Assembly: GCF_002994655.1 (NCBI RefSeq)
Contig: NZ_PPDL01000006.1
Coordinates: forward strand, 62,001-126,000
Reading direction: 5' to 3'
Source: Corynebacterium sp. 13CS0277
GTDB lineage: Bacteria > Actinomycetota > Actinomycetes > Mycobacteriales > Mycobacteriaceae
Length of the DNA: 64,000 nt
This document shows positions 8,669 to 20,869 of this stretch, in pieces. Under the pieces are notes generated by a model. That model did not search any database and had not been told where the DNA came from. It saw only the letters and a program-made list of their open reading frames with translations. Within the stretch, counting starts at the first letter, position 1. Each line of letters opens with the position of its first letter. A program made the translations under genes and the position numbers.

Positions 8669-8955
8669 CCGCAGCCATCATCGCCGTCTTCTGCCTCGAC
8701 CCCGCGTGGCGCATGCTGCGCCTGCTGCGCACGCGGACCGCCGGCCCCTGGGTTGAGATCCTCATCCACGGTGCCACCAACATCGCCCTGCTTGCCCTGC
8801 TGCGCCCACTGGCGCTCACCCCCGCAGCACAGCTCGCATGGCTGGCGTATCTCGGCGCCACGGCAGCGTTCTTCCTCGTGGCCGGCGCCGTCACGTACGC
8901 CACACAGCCCACGGGGCCTACGTCGTCAGCCCCACCCGCACCCACCGCAGGGTGA
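8665..8955 (+). CDS. Small membrane protein of unknown function
   Basis: A 96-aa product with three hydrophobic segments (about residues 3-12, 30-50 and 55-80) and a Pro/Thr-rich hydrophilic tail. No family is recognised. Its ATG overlaps the hydrolase stop (ATGA), so its translation depends on the hydrolase message. A helper or anchor for the hydrolase, or a modulator of it, is possible but unproven. Confidence 0.65.
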   Translation: MTAAIIAVFCLDPAWRMLRLLRTRTAGPWVEILIHGATNIALLALLRPLALTPAAQLAWLAYLGATAAFFLVAGAVTYATQPTGPTSSAPPAPTAG

Positions 8956-9346
8956 GAAGGCCGCCGCATCCCCGCGCAACAGACACCTGCGCGCCCGGGA
9001 CGCGGTCGGTAACCGGCACTCAGATGTTCGCCGGGTCGTCTCTGGGGCTGGGGGCTTCGCCTGCAGCGCCGCCATTGGGTGAGATGGCGTCCTCGCCCGT
9101 GATCGCGGCGCCAGTTGCATCCGAGTAAGGGCCGCGCCCGCCACCTGCCCCAGCGAGAGCACAATCATGTGCGTACCGCCTCGGGTTCTGCGCCCGCTAT
9201 CCCCGGCGCAGTGTGGGCTCCCGTGCCGGGCTCGCGCAGCTCGTGACCGTACACCCCGCGCATGCCGCAGCCCACCTGCTTCGCCCGTGGGTCGGGTGCG
9301 AAGGAGGTGGGCTGTGGAGTGCGGGTGCGCTCGCGTGCGCGGCGGG
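8956..9346. other. Convergent intergenic region, cassette / pyrF
   Basis: 391 bp between the plus-strand cassette and pyrF. It contains the long hairpin at 9268-9314 and no gene that I can support. Confidence 0.6.
9268..9314. terminator. Long hairpin between convergent genes (pyrF end)
   Basis: Arms 9268-9284 and 9298-9314 pair over 17 positions with a single G-G mismatch (core CAGCCCACCT with AGGTGGGCTG, and CTTCGC with GCGAAG). It lies 33 bp beyond the pyrF stop and could work in both directions. There is no U-tract. Confidence 0.65.
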
Positions 9347-10221
9347 TTAGTCGACCGGGAAGGCAGCGGCTTCGCGCGCGACCGCGGCGCGGAGCTGTTC
9401 CACGTCGGGCCCTGCGGACAGGATGCCGCGGGAGATGTTCGGGAACACCAGGTGGGCGCTGCGGCCCGCGATGCGGGCCACGTCCTCGGCGGAGCCGCCC
9501 TGCGCGCCGACGCCCGGCATGAGGATCGGGCCGTGGAGCTCATCCAGCTGCGGCGGGTTGCTCAGCGTCGCACCGACGACGACACCCATGGTGCCGGCCT
9601 GGCCGCGGGCGGCGGCCGCGGCGTTGGTGCGGCCCGCGAGGTCGACAATCTGCTGGGAGACCGTCACCCCGTGGCTGTTGGTGTTGTCCTGCACCTGGCG
9701 GCCCTCCGGGTTGGAGGTGGCCGCCAGCACGAAGATGCCACGACCGGTGGCCTCCGCGACGTGGATTGCGGGGTCGAGGGAGTGGTAGCCCAGATACGGC
9801 GACAGGGTCACCGCGTCCGAGCACAAAGGGCTCGAGTCTTCCAGCCAGGCGGTGGCGTAGCCGGCCATGGTGGAGCCGATATCGCCCCGCTTGGCGTCCG
9901 CCACCACCAGGGCGCCGGCGTCGCGGAGTTCACCGATGGTGTCCTCCAGGACGGCCAGGCCCCGCGAGCCGAAAGCCTCGAAAAACGCCACCTGGGGCTT
10001 AACCAGTGCTGCGGTGTCGCGGAAGGCTTCCACACAGATGTTGGAGAAGCTGCGCAGCCCCGTGACGTCGACGCTGAGCCCCCAGGCCTCAAGGAGGCTG
10101 GCGTGGGGGTCGATGCCGACGCAGAGCCGGCCGCCGCGCTCACGTGCGGCGGCGAGCAGCCGCTCACCAAAGGGGGTCACGGCGGCCTGCGCGCCTGCCT
10201 GCGGGGTGTCGGTGGCGGCCA

Positions 10222-10222
<1 letters not shown>
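9347..10222 (-). CDS. pyrF: Orotidine 5'-phosphate decarboxylase
   Basis: Decarboxylates OMP to UMP, the last step of de novo pyrimidine synthesis. The protein is 291 aa and belongs to the longer subfamily found in actinobacteria; the catalytic segment is DAKRGDIG, with the lysine in place. Substrate-loop segments include LCVGIDPH near the N-terminus and MPGVGAQGG near the C-terminus. Its ATG overlaps the carB stop by one base (TAATG), so the two are translationally coupled at the end of the pyr operon. Confidence 0.97.
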
Positions 10223-13605
<3,383 letters not shown>

Positions 13606-14736
13606 TTACTTAGCACCTTCCAAAAGAGCGATGAACTGGTCGAACAGGGGGTTAGCGTCGTGGGGGCCGGCGGCGGCCTCCGGGTGGTACTGGACGGAGA
13701 ACGCGCGCCCCGACTCCAAGGCCACGCCCTCGACGACGCCGTCGTTGAGGCAGGTGTGGGTGACGATCGCGGGCCCGAAGTCGGTGTCAAACGGCGTCCC
13801 CGGCTCGCCCTTGAGCGCGAAGCCGTGGTTCTGGGCGGTGATGTCGATGGTGCCGGTGGTGTGGTTGAGCACCGGCACGTTGATGCCACGGTGGCCGAAC
13901 TTCAGCTTGTAGGTCTCCATGCCGAAGGCGCGGCCCAGGATCTGGTTGCCGAAGCAGATGCCGAAGAAAGGGATGTCGGCGGCGAGGACCTCGCGCACCA
14001 CGGCCACCATCTCGTCGGCGGTCGCCGGGTCGCCCGGCCCGTTGGAGACGAACACCCCATCCGGGTTGTACTGGGCGATCTCGGCGAAGGGGGTGCCGGC
14101 CGGCACGATGACGGTGCGGATGCCGCGGGCGGCGAAGTTGCGAGGCGTGTTCGTCTTAATGCCCATGTCGTAGGCGACGACGGTGAAGCGGTGCTCCCCC
14201 TCGGGCTCCACGATGTAGGCCTCCGCGGCGGACACGTCGCCCGCCAGGTCGGCGCCCGCCATCGACGGCTGCGCCTGCACGATGCTCAGCAGTTCCTCGT
14301 CGCTGCGTTCGGCGTCCGCGCCGGAGAAAATACCGGCGGCAATGGAGCCGTCCTCCCGCAGCAGGCGGGTGAGCGCGCGGGTATCGACCCCCTTGATGCC
14401 AACGATGCCCTGGGCTTCCATCTCCTCGGCCAGCGTGCGGGCGGCACGCCAATTGGACACCCGGTGCGCGAGGTCGCGGATAACGAGGCCGGCGACCCAA
14501 ATCTTGTCGCCGCGGGATTCGCCGTCCTCATCGTTCCAACCGGTGTTGCCGATCTGGGGTGCGGTGCACACCACGATCTGACGGTGGTAGGACGGGTCGG
14601 TCATCGTCTCCTGGTAGCCGGTCATGCCGGTGGTGAACACGGCCTCACCGAGGGTGGTGCCGGTGGCGCCAAAGCCGGTGCCGGTGAAGACGTGGCCACT
14701 GGCGAGCACGAGCTTGGCGGGAATGGTGGTGGTCAC
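13606..14736 (-). CDS. carA: Carbamoyl-phosphate synthase small chain
   Basis: The glutamine amidotransferase subunit, which releases ammonia for CarB. 376 aa. The class I amidotransferase triad is present: nucleophile Cys in GICFGNQILG, and His/Glu in QYHPEAA. The residue after the nucleophile elbow is Asn rather than the commoner His. The start is GTG at 14736, with AAAGG 7-8 nt upstream. It lies 30 bp after pyrC. Confidence 0.97.
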   Translation of the reverse strand: MTTTIPAKLVLASGHVFTGTGFGATGTTLGEAVFTTGMTGYQETMTDPSYHRQIVVCTAPQIGNTGWNDEDGESRGDKIWVAGLVIRDLAHRVSNWRAARTLAEEMEAQGIVGIKGVDTRALTRLLREDGSIAAGIFSGADAERSDEELLSIVQAQPSMAGADLAGDVSAAEAYIVEPEGEHRFTVVAYDMGIKTNTPRNFAARGIRTVIVPAGTPFAEIAQYNPDGVFVSNGPGDPATADEMVAVVREVLAADIPFFGICFGNQILGRAFGMETYKLKFGHRGINVPVLNHTTGTIDITAQNHGFALKGEPGTPFDTDFGPAIVTHTCLNDGVVEGVALESGRAFSVQYHPEAAAGPHDANPLFDQFIALLEGAK

Positions 14737-14766
14737 AGATGTGCCTTTCGGTTTCTCGGTGGGCGG

Positions 14767-16215
14767 TTAGCGGGTCACGGGCTGGCCGTCACGGCAGGTG
14801 ACGTGGCCGCGGAGGACGGTGGTGGTCACCCGGGTGGAAAACTCCATGCCCTCATAGGGGGTGTTGCGCGACTTCGAGGCCAGCTCCTCGCCGCGCACAG
14901 TCCAGGAATCATCCAGGGCCACGAGCGTGAGGTTGGCCGGCTCCCCCACTGCCAGGGGGCGGCCGTGGCCGGGCAGGCGGGTGATCTCCGCGGGCTTTTC
15001 ACTCATGACGCGGGCGACGAAACGCCAGTCGGCGAGGCCGGGGCGGACGAAGATCTCGGCGATGATCGCCAGCGAGGTTTCCAGGCCCAGCATGCCGGGG
15101 CGGGCGTGCTCGAACTCGCAGCACTTCTCCTCACTGCCGTGGGGCGCGTGGTCGGTGGCCACGCAGTCAATCGTGCCGTCAAGCAGCGCGTCCCGCAGCG
15201 CGAGAGTATCCGCGTGCTCCCGCAGCGGCGGGTTCACCCGGTTGTTGCCGTCGTAGGTTTCCAGCCGCTCGTCGGTGAGCAGCAGGTGGTGCGGGGTGGC
15301 TTCGGCGGTGATGGCGAGACCCTGGGCCTTCGCCCAGCGCAGCAGTTCCACGGTGCCGGCGGTGGAGGCGTGGCAGATGTGCACCCGCCCGCCGTAGTCG
15401 CGGTGCATGAGGATGTCGCGGGCGACGATGGCTTCCTCCGCGACGCGCGGCCAGCCGCGCAAGCCCAGGCGGGCGGCGATCTCCCCTTCGTGGGCGACAG
15501 CCCCTTCGGTGAGGCGGGGTTCCTCGGCGTGCTGCGCGAGCAGCACATCGTCGGCGCGGGAGTACTCCACCGCCCGGCGCATCAGCTGCGGGTTGTCGAC
15601 GCACTTGCCGTCGTCGGAGAACATGCGCACCTTCGCCCCGGAGCGGGCCATCATGCCGAACTCGGTGAGCTCCTTGCCGTCGAGGCCCTTGGTGATGGAG
15701 CCGACGGGGTGCACGTCGCACAGGCCGATCTCCTGGCCCTTCATCCACACGGATTCGGCGATGACCGGCTGGTCCATGACCGGGTTGGTGTTGGCCATGG
15801 TGAACACCGCGGTGAACCCGCCCTTGGCGGCCGCGGCGGAACCGGTGGCGATCGTTTCGGTGTCCTCCCGGCCGGGCTCCCGGAGGTGGACGTGCATGTC
15901 GACCAGCCCGGGCAGCAGCACCTGGCCGGAGCCTTCGATAACGACGTCGGCGTCCGTGTCGGCCGGGGCGTCCATGTCGGCGATGACTCCGTCGCGCACG
16001 AGCACGTTGCAGCCCTCCCCCTCACCGTAGGGGCGCACCCCGGTGAGCAGCACGGTGCCGGCGAACGCGGGCGCGAGTGTGCCGGTGGCGGGGAACGTGG
16101 ACGGGTCGGCGGGTGCGGTGGTGTCAGAGACCGTCATGGCGGGGGTGCCTTTCGTCGGGGAGGGCGCTGCGGCTGCAGCGGGGGTCGATGCGGCGGAGGT
16201 GTGTGCGGCTGCCAT
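14767..16215 (-). CDS. pyrC: Dihydroorotase
   Basis: Cyclises carbamoyl-aspartate to dihydroorotate; a zinc amidohydrolase. Metal-binding motifs are [10 protein letters not shown] and TDHAPHG. The ATG at 16215 directly follows the pyrB TAG and has a very strong Shine-Dalgarno sequence, AGGAGGG, 7 nt upstream, giving 482 aa with a 26-residue Ala/Pro/Thr-rich extension. A second ATG at 16137 has its own GAAAGG about 10 nt upstream and would give 456 aa, nearer to the usual length. Either or both could be used. Confidence 0.95.
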   Translation of the reverse strand: MAAAHTSAASTPAAAAAPSPTKGTPAMTVSDTTAPADPSTFPATGTLAPAFAGTVLLTGVRPYGEGEGCNVLVRDGVIADMDAPADTDADVVIEGSGQVLLPGLVDMHVHLREPGREDTETIATGSAAAAKGGFTAVFTMANTNPVMDQPVIAESVWMKGQEIGLCDVHPVGSITKGLDGKELTEFGMMARSGAKVRMFSDDGKCVDNPQLMRRAVEYSRADDVLLAQHAEEPRLTEGAVAHEGEIAARLGLRGWPRVAEEAIVARDILMHRDYGGRVHICHASTAGTVELLRWAKAQGLAITAEATPHHLLLTDERLETYDGNNRVNPPLREHADTLALRDALLDGTIDCVATDHAPHGSEEKCCEFEHARPGMLGLETSLAIIAEIFVRPGLADWRFVARVMSEKPAEITRLPGHGRPLAVGEPANLTLVALDDSWTVRGEELASKSRNTPYEGMEFSTRVTTTVLRGHVTCRDGQPVTR

Positions 16216-17139
16216 CTAGCTGCCCTCCTGACCCACCAGGAGGGTGAACAGCACCGCCATGCGCACGTGCACGCCGTTGCCGACCTGCTGCAGCACAGCG
16301 GACTGCGGGGCGTCCGCCACCGCGTAGTTGATCTCCATACCGCGCAGCATCGGCCCCGGGTGCATGACGATGGCGGAGTCCTTCATCGCTGCCAGCCGCG
16401 CCTGGCTCAACCCGTAGAGGGTGGCGTACTCGCGGTGGGAGGGGAAAAACCCGCCCAGCATGCGTTCCTGCTGCACGCGCAGCATCATCACCGCATCCGC
16501 GTCGCGGATCTCGGCATCCATGTCGTAGGAGTAGCGCACGGGCCACTTGTCGACGCCGGTCGGTAGCAGAGTCGGCGGCGCGACGAGCACGACTTCTGCG
16601 CCCAGCTTCGTCAGCAAGTCCACGTTGGAGCGCACCACCCGGGAGTGGAGGCAGTCGCCGACGATGACGACCTTGCGGCCGGAAATACCGCCGAGGCGCT
16701 GGCGCATCGTCACCGCATCCAGCAGCGCCTGGGTGGGGTGCTGGTGGGCGCCGTCGCCCGCGTTGATGACGCTGGGGCCATCGACCCAGCCGGCGAGCTG
16801 CTGCGCCGCGCCCGAGGAGGGGTGGCGAATAATCAGCGCATCCGCGCCGATCGCCTGCAGCGTGAGCCCGGTGTCCTGGAGGGATTCGCCCTTTTTCACC
16901 GAGGAGGACGACGCCGAGATGTTAATCACGTCGGCGCTCATCCACTTGCCCGCCGTCTCAAAGGAGGAGCGGGTGCGGGTGGAGTTTTCGTAGAAGACGG
17001 TGAAGATGGTGCGGCCGCGCAGCGTCGGCAGCTTTTTCACTTCCCGGTCCTCGAGGGCGGCGCGGAAACGATCCGCCTCGTCCATGAGCCCGATGATCTC
17101 ATCGGTGGACAAATCCGCAATGCTCAACAAGTGCTTCAT
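16216..17139 (-). CDS. pyrB: Aspartate carbamoyltransferase catalytic subunit
   Basis: Transfers the carbamoyl group from carbamoyl phosphate to aspartate, the committed step of pyrimidine synthesis. 307 aa, with the carbamoyl-phosphate loop [11 protein letters not shown] and the [10 protein letters not shown] segment. GAGG lies 8 nt before the ATG. It is 23 bp downstream of pyrR. No pyrI regulatory-subunit gene is present, so control is expected to come from PyrR. Confidence 0.97.
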   Translation of the reverse strand: MKHLLSIADLSTDEIIGLMDEADRFRAALEDREVKKLPTLRGRTIFTVFYENSTRTRSSFETAGKWMSADVINISASSSSVKKGESLQDTGLTLQAIGADALIIRHPSSGAAQQLAGWVDGPSVINAGDGAHQHPTQALLDAVTMRQRLGGISGRKVVIVGDCLHSRVVRSNVDLLTKLGAEVVLVAPPTLLPTGVDKWPVRYSYDMDAEIRDADAVMMLRVQQERMLGGFFPSHREYATLYGLSQARLAAMKDSAIVMHPGPMLRGMEINYAVADAPQSAVLQQVGNGVHVRMAVLFTLLVGQEGS

Positions 17140-17162
17140 CAGATGATCCTCGCCCTTCTCAT

Positions 17163-17753
17163 CTAGGCGTCCGCGTCCGCGGACTCGGCGGGTGCCGGGC
17201 GGGTCAGGGTGACGGAGTCTTCCCCGTCGATTTCCGCCAGGGATACGGTGACGTCTTCCGCGCGGGAGGTCGGCAGGTTCTTGCCCACATAGTCCGCGCG
17301 GATCGGCAGCTGGCGGTGACCGCGGTCAACCAGCACGGCCAGCTGGACTTCCTCCGGGCGACCAATGTCACGCAGCGCATCCAGCGCTGCGCGGATGGTG
17401 CGGCCCGAATACAAAACATCGTCGACGAGGATGACGGTGGCACCGTCAATCCCCTCGACGGGAATGGTGGTGGGCTGCAGCGCCCGGTGGGGACTGCGCC
17501 GCAAATCATCGCGATACAGGGTGATGTCCAACGCGCCGCAGAACACCTCCCGGTCTGCGAACTGCGCGATCTTCGCCTTGAGGCGCTCCGCGAGGGGAAC
17601 ACCCCCCGACGGGATCCCCAACAACACAACCCGGCGGGACTCGGGCGAGTCCAGCGCCGTCTTCTCAATGATTTGGTGCGCGATGCGTGCGACGGTGCGA
17701 TTCACATCGTCCGCGGAGATGATCTCCGTGACGTGTGCTGCGGGTGCGCTCAT
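17163..17753 (-). CDS. pyrR: Pyrimidine operon regulatory protein / uracil phosphoribosyltransferase
   Basis: PyrR senses UMP/UTP against PRPP and represses the pyr operon by binding its mRNA; it also has weak uracil phosphoribosyltransferase activity. 196 aa; the PRPP-binding motif is [12 protein letters not shown]. The ATG at 17753 has an excellent Shine-Dalgarno sequence, AAGGAGGT, 4 nt upstream. The adjoining 15 nt form a hairpin with a PyrR-type loop (separate entry), so the gene probably controls its own translation and that of the genes downstream. It is the first gene of pyrR-B-C-carA-carB-pyrF. Confidence 0.97.
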   Translation of the reverse strand: MSAPAAHVTEIISADDVNRTVARIAHQIIEKTALDSPESRRVVLLGIPSGGVPLAERLKAKIAQFADREVFCGALDITLYRDDLRRSPHRALQPTTIPVEGIDGATVILVDDVLYSGRTIRAALDALRDIGRPEEVQLAVLVDRGHRQLPIRADYVGKNLPTSRAEDVTVSLAEIDGEDSVTLTRPAPAESADADA

Positions 17754-17757
17754 CGTG

Positions 17758-17780
17758 ACCTCCTTCCCCGCCTCTCGGTG
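17758..17780 (-). promoter_or_regulatory. Candidate PyrR-binding RNA loop abutting the pyrR Shine-Dalgarno sequence
   Basis: In the leader RNA CCGAGAGGC (17770-17778) matches the core CNGNGAGGY of the known PyrR-binding consensus ARUCCNGNGAGGYU. It sits in a small hairpin (17766-17780; CCG pairs with CGG). The Shine-Dalgarno sequence (17758-17765) follows with no gap. Binding of PyrR would cover the ribosome site, as reported for translational repression of pyr genes in mycobacteria. The outer stem is short, so this is a candidate. Confidence 0.6.
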
Positions 17781-17825
17781 CGGTCCGTTAAAGGATGTCG
17801 AAACATGAATTTTTCCGCGGGCCTT

Positions 17826-17854
17826 GTGACAGTACGCGTCACGCACACGTGACG
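17826..17854. promoter_or_regulatory. Three GTGAC half-sites over the likely pyr promoter
   Basis: GTGAC (17826-17830), GTCAC (17838-17842) and GTGAC (17849-17853) occur at 11-12 bp intervals, about one helical turn; the last two form a perfect CGTCAC-N6-GTGACG palindrome. A possible minus-strand -10, TACTGT (17829-17834), overlaps the first. A protein operator is plausible; no known corynebacterial regulator fits exactly. Confidence 0.4.
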
Positions 17855-18227
17855 AACAGTGAACCAACCGCGTACGAGCCGTGCGCGAACAGGGTGCGCG
17901 CAGGCGTCAGGCCAACGCCTTCCACCCTAGCAGCAACACCGCACAACACCGCACACCCGAACCCACACCCCGGCGACCACCGCATCCCGATATGGTCTCC
18001 GGCACAGCAACACCAGCTACCCCCGCCCCACCCCCGCCGCAGCGCCGCCGCATCCCCGCCCGTGGCGGCATCTGGCGGGCGCTGCACCAGAATCACCGCG
18101 ACGTCCTGCGCGATCCGGCGCGCGCTCCAGCACCGCCAGCCCGCGCATCCCACCGCCACGTTGACCATCTCCCCTGTCTCTATGGCACGGGTGAGGCATC
18201 CTGGGGTGCCTCTGTGTTCACTGTCGA

Positions 18228-18240
18228 TACAATGGCCCGC
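18228..18240 (+). promoter_or_regulatory. -10 hexamer placed for a leaderless transcript
   Basis: TACAAT (18228-18233) ends 7 nt before the ATG at 18241, and there is no Shine-Dalgarno sequence. That spacing would put the transcription start on the A of the start codon. Confidence 0.5.
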
Positions 18241-19701
18241 ATGAGCCTCGCGACCAGCCACACCCTGCCCTTTGATCGCCGCACCGTGTGGGCATGGCAC
18301 ACCCGGCCCGGTGCCGTGGAACGCCTCACCCCGCCGTTCGTGCCCATGCACGTGCTTGAGCAGGCGGACTCCTTGGCCGACGGCATGACTCGCTTCGCGC
18401 TGCCTGCGGGTTTGAAGTGGGACGCCCGCCACGACCTCTCAGGCTTCGTCGACGGCCGCACCTTCACCGACGTGTGCGTCTCCGCGCCGCTGAAGGCCTT
18501 GGCGACGTGGCGGCACGTGCACACCTTCCACGACGTCTCCACCGCGGAGCAACCCGCCACCCGCATCACCGATCGGGTGACCACGCGGCTGCCGGGCAAG
18601 GCGATGCACAGCATGTTCGCCTACCGGCAGCACCAGCTGCTTGAGGACCTGCAGGCCTTGAGCCGGGCGGAGGGCTACGCCGGGGCGGAGTACCGGGTGG
18701 GCGGCAGCCCACAGGCCCCGATCCGGCGGCTGGTCGTCGCCGTGACGGGCGCGGGCGGGACCGTCGGCCGGGCACTCGTCGCCCAGTTGGGTACCGCGGG
18801 GCACAGTGTGGTCCTGCTCAGCAGGGACCCGGCGGTAGCTCACGAGAACGTCGGTGCCGCGGAAGACCGGCCGCAGCAGGCCGCCATGGACGGCCGGCCG
18901 ACGGTGGCCCGCCGCTACTGGGACCCGCAGCACCCGGACCCCAGCCTGCTGGATGGGGTGGATGTGCTCGTGCACCTCGCCGGGGAGCCTCTCCTGGGCC
19001 GCTTCAACGCCGACCACACCGCCGCCATTTACGACTCCCGGGTGGGGCCCACCCGGGCGCTCGCGGAGCTGGCCGCCACGAGCCCCACCTGCCGCACCAT
19101 GGTGGTGGCCTCCGCGATCGGGTTCTACGGCCACGACCGCGGGGAGGAAGAACTCACCGAATCCTCGTCCACCGGCAGCGGATTCCTCGCCGAGGTGTGC
19201 CGCGACTGGGAGGCCGCCTGCGCGCCCGCCATAGACGCTGGGGTGCGGGTCGTCAACGTCCGCACCGGCATCGTGCTCAGCGGCCGGGGCGGGGTGCTGC
19301 CGGTGCTCAAAGTGCTGTTCTCCGCCGCCCTTGGCGGCCAGTTCGGTGACGGCTCCGCCTGGTTTTCCTGGATCGCGCTCGACGACCTCACCGACATCTA
19401 CCTCCGTGCCATCCTCGACCCCACCCTGAGCGGGCCCATCAACGCGGTCTCCCCCACCCCGGTGCGCAACCGGGAGATGGTGAAAGCGCTCGCGAAAGAA
19501 CTCAAACGGCCTGCCGTCATCCCAATTCCCGCGCTAGGCCCTAAACTGCTGCTCGGCGACCAAGGCGCGCAAGAGCTCGCGCTCGCCAACCAGAAAGTGC
19601 TGCCTGCCGCGCTGGGCCAGCACCATTTCCGCTATACCACCATCGCCCAGGCGCTCGCCCACGAACTCGGCGGCGAGAACCTGTTTGAGGAACCCAAGTG
19701 A
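18241..19701 (+). CDS. TIGR01777-type NAD(P)-dependent epimerase with N-terminal SRPBCC domain
   Basis: A two-domain protein of 486 aa. Residues 1-150 look like a START/SRPBCC lipid- or ligand-binding domain (TLPFDRRTVWAWHTRPGA opening). From residue 160 there is an extended short-chain dehydrogenase fold with the dinucleotide loop GAGGTVG (170-176), related to YfcH/TIGR01777 proteins. The substrate is unknown. ATG 18241 is chosen because a TACAAT -10 lies 7 nt upstream; ATG 18232 would overlap that box. The stop overlaps the GTG of the next gene (GTGA), so this and the YbjN gene are coupled. Confidence 0.8.
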   Translation: MSLATSHTLPFDRRTVWAWHTRPGAVERLTPPFVPMHVLEQADSLADGMTRFALPAGLKWDARHDLSGFVDGRTFTDVCVSAPLKALATWRHVHTFHDVSTAEQPATRITDRVTTRLPGKAMHSMFAYRQHQLLEDLQALSRAEGYAGAEYRVGGSPQAPIRRLVVAVTGAGGTVGRALVAQLGTAGHSVVLLSRDPAVAHENVGAAEDRPQQAAMDGRPTVARRYWDPQHPDPSLLDGVDVLVHLAGEPLLGRFNADHTAAIYDSRVGPTRALAELAATSPTCRTMVVASAIGFYGHDRGEEELTESSSTGSGFLAEVCRDWEAACAPAIDAGVRVVNVRTGIVLSGRGGVLPVLKVLFSAALGGQFGDGSAWFSWIALDDLTDIYLRAILDPTLSGPINAVSPTPVRNREMVKALAKELKRPAVIPIPALGPKLLLGDQGAQELALANQKVLPAALGQHHFRYTTIAQALAHELGGENLFEEPK

Positions 19702-20258
19702 CTTCTAGCCCCACCCCCGTCACCCCGGAACGGATCGCCGCACTGCTGTCCGACGAGGGGATCCCCCACGAACTGCTCGGCGACACCGTCATCGTCACCT
19801 TCGCCGAATACGGCGTCTACTTCGGGGTATTCCCCGAAGCGATCGGCGCGGCCGGCAACTGGGCCGGCGCCGTTGATCCCGCGCTCGTGCCCGTCGCCCT
19901 CGGCGCCTGCAACGAGTGGAACCTCACCCAGCTCAACCCGATGCTCACCTTCACCATCACCTCCCCCAGCGCGGAGTCCGACCACGCCCCCACCGGGGAC
20001 GTCACCGCCGAACCCCGCCCGGGCGACATGGTGAGCTTCTCCTTCCGCCGCACCGGCATCATTGGCGCCCAGGGGTGGACCCACAACCAGCTCGGTGCGT
20101 GGATCATGACCACCTTGGAAAACATCCAACGCCTCGTGGTGTTCCTCGAGGGCCAGTTCCCCGACACCACGACCACGATCACCGGCGACACCTACGTCAT
20201 GCCCACCCCTGACGCCGACACCTCTTCGGCCCCGCAGCCCGCCACGGATGAGGAGTAA
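19698..20258 (+). CDS. YbjN-family protein (first of two)
   Basis: A 186-aa soluble protein resembling the YbjN / type III chaperone-like fold, a family of poorly understood regulators or chaperones. No catalytic motif is visible; the C-terminal 20 residues are Asp/Thr/Pro-rich. It starts with GTG at 19698, overlapping the epimerase stop, and is followed after 8 bp by a second YbjN-type gene. The family call is by overall pattern and not by a diagnostic motif. Confidence 0.65.
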   Translation: MTSSPTPVTPERIAALLSDEGIPHELLGDTVIVTFAEYGVYFGVFPEAIGAAGNWAGAVDPALVPVALGACNEWNLTQLNPMLTFTITSPSAESDHAPTGDVTAEPRPGDMVSFSFRRTGIIGAQGWTHNQLGAWIMTTLENIQRLVVFLEGQFPDTTTTITGDTYVMPTPDADTSSAPQPATDEE

Positions 20259-20266
20259 CCCACACC

Positions 20267-20749
20267 ATGAGTGAACACACAGCACCTGTCATCCGCGAAG
20301 TCACCATGGAGCGCGTCCGGGAAGTGATGCGCACCTTCAACGTGGAGTTGTCCGAACCCCGCCAGATGGAGTTCCAGGGGGCGGTGGTCTCCGGGGTCAA
20401 CCTCAACAACTTCGACGTCCACTTCATCGTCATGGGCGGCTACCTGCTCGTGCGCGCCGACCACCCCACGGGTGAGAAGACCGAGGACGGCGATCCCGGC
20501 CTGTTTCTCGCGGCCCACACCGTCAACTCCTCCTCCCCGCTGCCGAAGTCGGTGATCCTGGACCGCACCCCGGAGCTCATCGTCCGCACCGAGGTCGAGA
20601 TGATCATCGGCGCCGGCATGACCGATGAGCAGCTGCACACCTACCTTGGGGCTGCGATCGATGGCGTGTTGGAAGCCCAGGACAAGGTCGCACAGGTGCG
20701 CGCCGCCTACGCCCAGCAGGCCGGCGGTGCCGCGCCCGCAGGGCAGTAA
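20267..20749 (+). CDS. YbjN-family protein (second of two)
   Basis: A 160-aa protein, a likely distant paralogue of the preceding product, with the same length of core and a C-terminal helix. GAGGAG lies 11 nt before the ATG, within the end of the upstream gene. It is the last gene of a three-gene operon that faces nusB across a hairpin. Function is unknown. Confidence 0.65.
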   Translation: MSEHTAPVIREVTMERVREVMRTFNVELSEPRQMEFQGAVVSGVNLNNFDVHFIVMGGYLLVRADHPTGEKTEDGDPGLFLAAHTVNSSSPLPKSVILDRTPELIVRTEVEMIIGAGMTDEQLHTYLGAAIDGVLEAQDKVAQVRAAYAQQAGGAAPAGQ

Positions 20750-20782
20750 ACACACCCGCCCCCTCGCGCGGGGCTGCAACGA

Positions 20783-20820
20783 CCAACACCCGCCTCGGAT
20801 TACTCCGGGGCGGGTGTTGG
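20783..20820. terminator. Bidirectional hairpin between ybjN-like gene and nusB
   Basis: Perfect 12-bp arms, CCAACACCCGCC (20783-20794) and GGCGGGTGTTGG (20809-20820), continue inward through a G-T pair and three more pairs to a 6-nt loop (ATTACT). It lies 33 bp after the plus-strand gene and 50 bp after the nusB stop. Confidence 0.7.
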
Positions 20821-20869
20821 TGTCTGTACAGCGTCGGCAGGCCTGCCGCGAGTACTCCTGGCGGGGCTG

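Larger units (their letters stand above)
17754..18240. other. Divergent control region pyrR / epimerase
   Basis: 487 bp holding the pyr operon leader and promoter on one side and the candidate leaderless promoter of the epimerase gene on the other. No gene is seen between 17870 and 18225. Confidence 0.6.

Noticed and set aside
17826..17842. GlxR (cAMP receptor) site at the pyr promoter
   Set aside because: The consensus needs TGTGA-N6-TCACA; here the spacing is wrong and the outer bases do not match.
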